9,412 nt of DNA. It comes from SZUA-36 sp964650905 (GTDB taxonomy: Bacteria > Pseudomonadota > Gammaproteobacteria > Xanthomonadales > SZUA-36). The notes below the pieces were generated by a model. It was not told the origin of the DNA. It saw nothing but the letters and a program-made list of their open reading frames with translations, and did not search any database. Below, piece by piece: positions 6,492-9,412 of the stretch. The position numbers and the translations under genes are program-made. Every line of letters starts with the position of its first letter. The stretch's first letter is position 1. The stretch spans positions 1 through 9,412 of the forward strand of contig CAZYVH010000104.1 in the NCBI GenBank assembly GCA_964650905.1, in the 5' to 3' direction.

Positions 6492-6681
6492 CCTCATCAA
6501 GCAACGCTTCAACATCCCGTTCAACCTTGATCAGGATCTCGTGTTTGATGTTGATGTTCATATTGATTTCAATGGGTTTGTCCGGCGCTTGTACCTTAAC
6601 CGTGGGTGTGCATGCCGCGCCCGTTAACACCAAGCCTGTACTCATCAAAAATAAAATCGTCAAACCTGAAAACCGCTTCAT
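6481..6681 (-). CDS. ynbE: YnbE family small outer-membrane lipoprotein
   Basis: Small lipoprotein that works with YdbH; in E. coli YnbE sits in the outer membrane and is thought to extend the C-terminal end of YdbH by beta-strand addition, completing a lipid bridge across the periplasm. The 66-aa product has a short basic start (MKRF), a hydrophobic stretch at 6-22 and a single Cys24 followed by TPTVKVQAP, closely resembling E. coli YnbE after its lipid cysteine (CTPRIEVAAP). The conserved IEINMNINIKHEILIKVERDV segment at 38-58 confirms the family. The lipobox is unusual: Gly-Ala-Ala-Cys, with Gly rather than Leu at -3. The start has a fair GGTGG (6689-6693) 7 nt upstream. The gene lies 156 nt downstream of ydbH, where a separate promoter may act, and 38 nt before ydbL. 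Confidence 0.88.
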   Translation of the reverse strand: MKRFSGLTILFLMSTGLVLTGAACTPTVKVQAPDKPIEINMNINIKHEILIKVERDVEALLDEDMF

Positions 6682-6735
6682 AACATGTCCACCGTTACTG
6701 ATCAGAAGATACAGCTTACGCCTGATTTATCTGCG

Positions 6736-6763
6736 TATATATAACCCTCGCGGGAAAATTCAA
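6736..6763 (-). promoter_or_regulatory. Candidate internal promoter for ynbE-ydbL
   Basis: In the gap after ydbH the minus strand reads TTGAAT (6763-6758), a 16-nt spacer, and TATATA (6741-6736). Predicted start is near 6729, leaving a leader of about 48 nt that ends in the GGTGG ribosome site of ynbE. Box matches are four of six and five of six to consensus. Confidence 0.4.
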
Positions 6764-6766
6764 CAT

Positions 6767-6817
6767 CCTGCGTACCGACAGTCTAACAAACCCAACTGAC
6801 CGTTACCTGAACGCAGG
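6767..6817 (-). repeat. Inverted repeat / imperfect hairpin downstream of ydbH
   Basis: Arms CCTGCGT (6767-6773) and ACGCAGG (6811-6817) are perfect 7-bp complements. Inside them ACCGACAGT and ACTGACCGT pair at seven of nine positions, with a 7-nt bulge on one side. Transcribed leftward it would form a long stem shortly after the ydbH stop, followed by GAATTTT about 8 nt later. It could be a weak terminator, a 3'-end stabiliser or an attenuating structure. Confidence 0.4.
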
Positions 6818-6837
6818 CTAGCGTACGATGCAGTACA

Positions 6838-9261
6838 CTAATTTTGTCTGATCTGATTCAACACAGCTTCTTCAAAGTCGCCGCTGATGAAAAACGCCTC
6901 AAACAGTTTCGGGAGCGTACCGTTGATGTCCAGGTTGAAGGCGATGGCATGCCCTGAGTAGAGGTCAGGATTACTGCCTTCCAGACGGGCGGCAATGCGG
7001 TAATGTCCATCCGATTGATAATTGAAGGTGCCGGAAAGGCTTTGATATTCGAAATTTTCCAGTGCCTGCAGACCGATGTTACCCTCGGACATGCCCTCTT
7101 TTTTATAGGCCAGGCGGCCACTACCTGTCGAGTTGAATGTGCCGTCAGTGATATGGATACCATTAAGATCACTGCCTATTGGTATGCTGATCCTTAGTGT
7201 GCCGCTGCCTTCAAGACCATCGATGTCAGCGATGGCCAACAAGCGGGCGAGGTCAATCCCACTTAACTGTATCCGCGTATCCTCTAATCCCTGCGCTGAA
7301 ATTTTTAATTGTGGTAGGTGCAACTTGCCATCGAGCAGTTGCGCATCAAGGTTCTTGATGGTGATCCTCTGGCCGCCAGGCGCGTCCATTCTGGCAGAAA
7401 GTTCTGCACTCAGTTGGTGCAGATCCAGACCGCCGGCCAATGCCAAATCTGTCACTGATGCAGGACCACTTAATGACAATCTGCTGCCGGCCTCATCAGC
7501 CTCATAGATGATGTTCAGAGCGAAATGTCCGTCACGGACCTTGCTTTCCTGCAATGAAAGCGCGACTTGCCTGCCCTCAATGGACGCGTCGGCAAAGAGG
7601 GCATCACTCGCTTTAAAGCCAGCCCTTACATCCATCTTTCCAGCACTGAAAGTCAGTGTTTCTGGGTATTGGACATGGGCGGCGTCTAAGATTCTTGCCA
7701 ACTGATTTATTTTGATACTGTCGGCAGTTGAAGCTATACGTAAAAATGGTGTTTGCAGCTTACCGTCAAACTCAAGCGGTACTAGCGGTTTACCATCCAA
7801 AAGCAGCTTACCATAGCCGTTGATATCAGTATTGCCGGACACGTGGTAATGGACATCAAAATCAAAACCCGACCAGGTTTCATCGCCATTCTTGAAGCTT
7901 AGTCCGCTGGTCCTGGTACTCAGATTTCCTTCGATGGCCTCAAGGTCCAGTTTGTTCCAACTCACATTGAACGTCTTTGCAGATAAATCCAATGGCATAA
8001 CACTGGCACCCAGCAGCACGGCGGTGCCTGTATTTGAAAACTGCCCTTTGGCGACATCCAGTGTGGTTTCGATGGACAACCGGTCCGCCGAAAGGTTCTC
8101 CTCACCCATCGACCAGGAAAATGACTTGATCAGCTTCCAGCCCAACTCGAGTTTGCCTGTCGTTGTTTCGGGCTTCCAGCCTTCAACCTCCATGTCAGCA
8201 AAATGTAAACCTGAAGTTTTCAGATTGATCTCTTGTATGTCGCTTGCATAACTGACATCGATATCTGCATCAAAACCGTTCGCTTGATGCTGCCCTGCAG
8301 GCAGTGTTGAAGACCCGCTTGGCTGAAGTTCAACATCCATGCTGGCAACGGCATGGCTGGCGCCTTCATGTTGTAAGTGGAACCCTGGCAGCAAGCGCTG
8401 CAACAGGCTTGCCTCCAGCGTTCCGAGCTTAACATCGTGGCCGCTGAGCGACAGGGATTTAATGGGCAGATAGGGCCCCACACCGGAAAAATCCGCTTGC
8501 GCCTCGAGTTTGCCCGCGAGGTGTTGCAGTGATCCAACACTGGCCTGACTGAGCATCTGGTCGAACCATGACGGGTCCGTGGCCTCGGTATCGAAAGAAA
8601 AATGCATCCGCGCCGTGGACACTTTTCCACGGTTATCCTGTTCAAGGCTGGCCATAAGCCATGCAGGTGAATCCCTGGAATCGGGAATTTGCAGACTGGC
8701 ATTAAATCTGCCCCGACCTGCGTGCATCACGACACGGCCGGTGTTACCGGGCTGGCCGACAAGGTTTACGTTTGCTTCCAGATGAAGGTTATTGTCACCC
8801 TGCTGTGTCAGTTTCAGGTGCTGTATATCCAGCGCCAACAGACTGGATGCATCGTTCAGTATGTGCAGCTGTATTTTCCCAACCAGCAATGCCGGCAAAT
8901 CCGGTACAGGGGGTATGACTGGAAAGCGGACGTCTTCCGGTTTGATCGATGTAATGGCCGTTGCAGTAGACGGCAATTGGAAATCATGCCAGGCCTCATC
9001 AATACCTGCTTGCCAGCCGTGATAGCCGATGCGCATATCGTTTGCGGTCAGGGAGAATGCACCGGCCGGTACCACACCACTGATACGCAATGTCCGGATA
9101 TGGAAGGCAGACAGACCCGGGTAGTCAGTTTCCAGTGCCTGTAGTTGCCAGCCATCCGGTAGTTGCCGCTCCAGCACTGGTCCAAGCCAATACGGTGTGC
9201 TTGCATAAACGGTCAACCCGATGGCACACAATGCCAGAATTAATTTGCCAAACCACTTCAT
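6838..9261 (-). CDS. ydbH: YdbH family AsmA-like envelope lipid-transport protein
   Basis: Large periplasm-spanning protein of the AsmA/TamB clan. In E. coli YdbH is partly redundant with TamB and YhdP in moving phospholipids to the outer membrane. From ATG at 9259-9261 it has 807 residues (E. coli about 879). I chose this start over an upstream in-frame ATG (9309) because AGGA lies 6 nt before it and it gives a clean signal anchor: MKWFGK, then a hydrophobic helix at about 5-22. The rest is beta-rich alternating polar/apolar sequence rich in DLxL, GxLxL and SxxG patterns, as expected for the long hydrophobic groove of this clan, without catalytic motifs. The C-terminal third carries the YdbH-type region once labelled 'dicarboxylate transport' (Pfam name). 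The C-terminus FEEAVLNQIRQN should face the outer membrane near YnbE. The gene follows a probable MAPEG gene by 22 nt and precedes ynbE and ydbL, which strongly supports the assignment. Confidence 0.9.
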   Translation of the reverse strand: MKWFGKLILALCAIGLTVYASTPYWLGPVLERQLPDGWQLQALETDYPGLSAFHIRTLRISGVVPAGAFSLTANDMRIGYHGWQAGIDEAWHDFQLPSTATAITSIKPEDVRFPVIPPVPDLPALLVGKIQLHILNDASSLLALDIQHLKLTQQGDNNLHLEANVNLVGQPGNTGRVVMHAGRGRFNASLQIPDSRDSPAWLMASLEQDNRGKVSTARMHFSFDTEATDPSWFDQMLSQASVGSLQHLAGKLEAQADFSGVGPYLPIKSLSLSGHDVKLGTLEASLLQRLLPGFHLQHEGASHAVASMDVELQPSGSSTLPAGQHQANGFDADIDVSYASDIQEINLKTSGLHFADMEVEGWKPETTTGKLELGWKLIKSFSWSMGEENLSADRLSIETTLDVAKGQFSNTGTAVLLGASVMPLDLSAKTFNVSWNKLDLEAIEGNLSTRTSGLSFKNGDETWSGFDFDVHYHVSGNTDINGYGKLLLDGKPLVPLEFDGKLQTPFLRIASTADSIKINQLARILDAAHVQYPETLTFSAGKMDVRAGFKASDALFADASIEGRQVALSLQESKVRDGHFALNIIYEADEAGSRLSLSGPASVTDLALAGGLDLHQLSAELSARMDAPGGQRITIKNLDAQLLDGKLHLPQLKISAQGLEDTRIQLSGIDLARLLAIADIDGLEGSGTLRISIPIGSDLNGIHITDGTFNSTGSGRLAYKKEGMSEGNIGLQALENFEYQSLSGTFNYQSDGHYRIAARLEGSNPDLYSGHAIAFNLDINGTLPKLFEAFFISGDFEEAVLNQIRQN

Positions 9262-9283
9262 ATTTTTCCTAACCAAGCTGCAC

Positions 9284-9412
9284 TCATGATTGGATGATGA
9301 TCCAGCCAAGTCTGAGCCACATGGCGAACAGCACGAGACTGCTGACTACAAATATGTCGAACCGGTGCAACACGCGGTTATAGGTGAGGTGAACGAAGCT
9401 GTGCAGGTAACG
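9284..9412 (-). CDS. Probable MAPEG family membrane protein, C-terminal 42 residues only
   Basis: The minus-strand frame open from the right edge ends at TGA (9284-9286) and encodes 42 residues: a short polar segment with YLHSFVHLTYNRVLHRF, then a membrane helix (about FVVSSLVLFAMWLRLGWIII). The Arg-Tyr-x-His-Ser-x-x-His-x-x-Tyr-Asn pattern just before the last helix resembles the C-terminus of MAPEG proteins (relatives of microsomal glutathione transferase). Only the tail is seen, so the family is likely but not certain, and no function is claimed. The stop is 22 nt before the ydbH start codon, with the ydbH ribosome site in between, so the two are probably co-transcribed. Confidence 0.55.
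   Translation of the reverse strand, partial: RYLHSFVHLTYNRVLHRFDIFVVSSLVLFAMWLRLGWIIIQS

Noticed and set aside
8220..8702. 160-codon minus-strand frame within ydbH
   Set aside because: It overlaps the long ydbH frame on the same strand, has no recognisable domain, and its cysteine- and proline-rich composition is typical of an out-of-frame reading.
9262..9309. Upstream in-frame start for ydbH
   Set aside because: It would place 16 polar residues before the signal anchor and overlap the preceding gene. The ATG at 9261 has AGGA 6 nt upstream and begins directly at the membrane anchor.
1..9412. A novel defence, mobile or biosynthetic system
   Set aside because: Every sizeable gene maps to a well-known family in a plausible chromosomal context. 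No integrase, transposase, toxin-antitoxin, CRISPR or phage-like gene is visible.

Overview
The window is an ordinary stretch of gammaproteobacterial chromosome, moderately GC-rich by eye, carrying envelope-lipid genes around one flavoprotein and one DNA-repair gene. The YbbA/YbbP/TesA set, the YihG-type acyltransferase, Ung and the ydbH-ynbE-ydbL trio are all typical of Gammaproteobacteria. The gene order, and a YumC-type ferredoxin-NADP reductase beside ung, do not match E. coli, so I infer a non-enteric gammaproteobacterium. A run of exactly 100 N (4200-4299) looks like a scaffolding placeholder and suggests a draft or metagenome-assembled genome. I see no mobile element, CRISPR array, tRNA or rRNA.

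Left part (1-4131). An ABC exporter operon runs leftward: ybbA (ATPase) overlaps ybbP (FtsX-type permease) by 4 nt, and ybbP leaves the window without its C-terminus. The divergent rightward pair is tesA (periplasmic GDSL thioesterase/lysophospholipase) and a YihG-type PlsC-family acyltransferase, joined by a 1-nt stop/start overlap. The start codons of ybbA and tesA overlap by 2 bases, so all 5' signals of each gene must lie inside the other gene. The likely theme is removal, handling and re-attachment of acyl chains in envelope lipids.

Middle (4132-6091). A TrxR-like ferredoxin/flavodoxin-NADP reductase runs leftward and its last 20-35 codons fall in the assembly gap. Its probable intrinsic terminator, with a C(UUCG)G loop, lies inside the 3' end of the convergent acyltransferase gene. 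The reductase is divergent from ung (uracil-DNA glycosylase, 229 aa, complete). Their short spacer holds a 13-bp palindrome beside a candidate reductase promoter. ung ends in a U-tract terminator that shares bases with the 3' end of the convergent ydbL.

Right part (6083-9412). A leftward operon holds the end of a probable MAPEG-family membrane protein, then ydbH (AsmA-like inner-membrane-anchored lipid-bridge protein), ynbE (small outer-membrane lipoprotein partner) and ydbL (periplasmic partner). Together they are expected to form an envelope-spanning route for phospholipid delivery to the outer membrane. A 156-nt gap between ydbH and ynbE holds an inverted repeat and a candidate internal promoter.

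No previously undescribed system stands out. The most interesting points are the overlapping divergent starts with a possible leaderless ybbA, the thioesterase/acyltransferase coupling, two terminators embedded in convergent coding sequence, and the regulatory gap between ydbH and ynbE. No gene-free stretch exceeds 300 bases.
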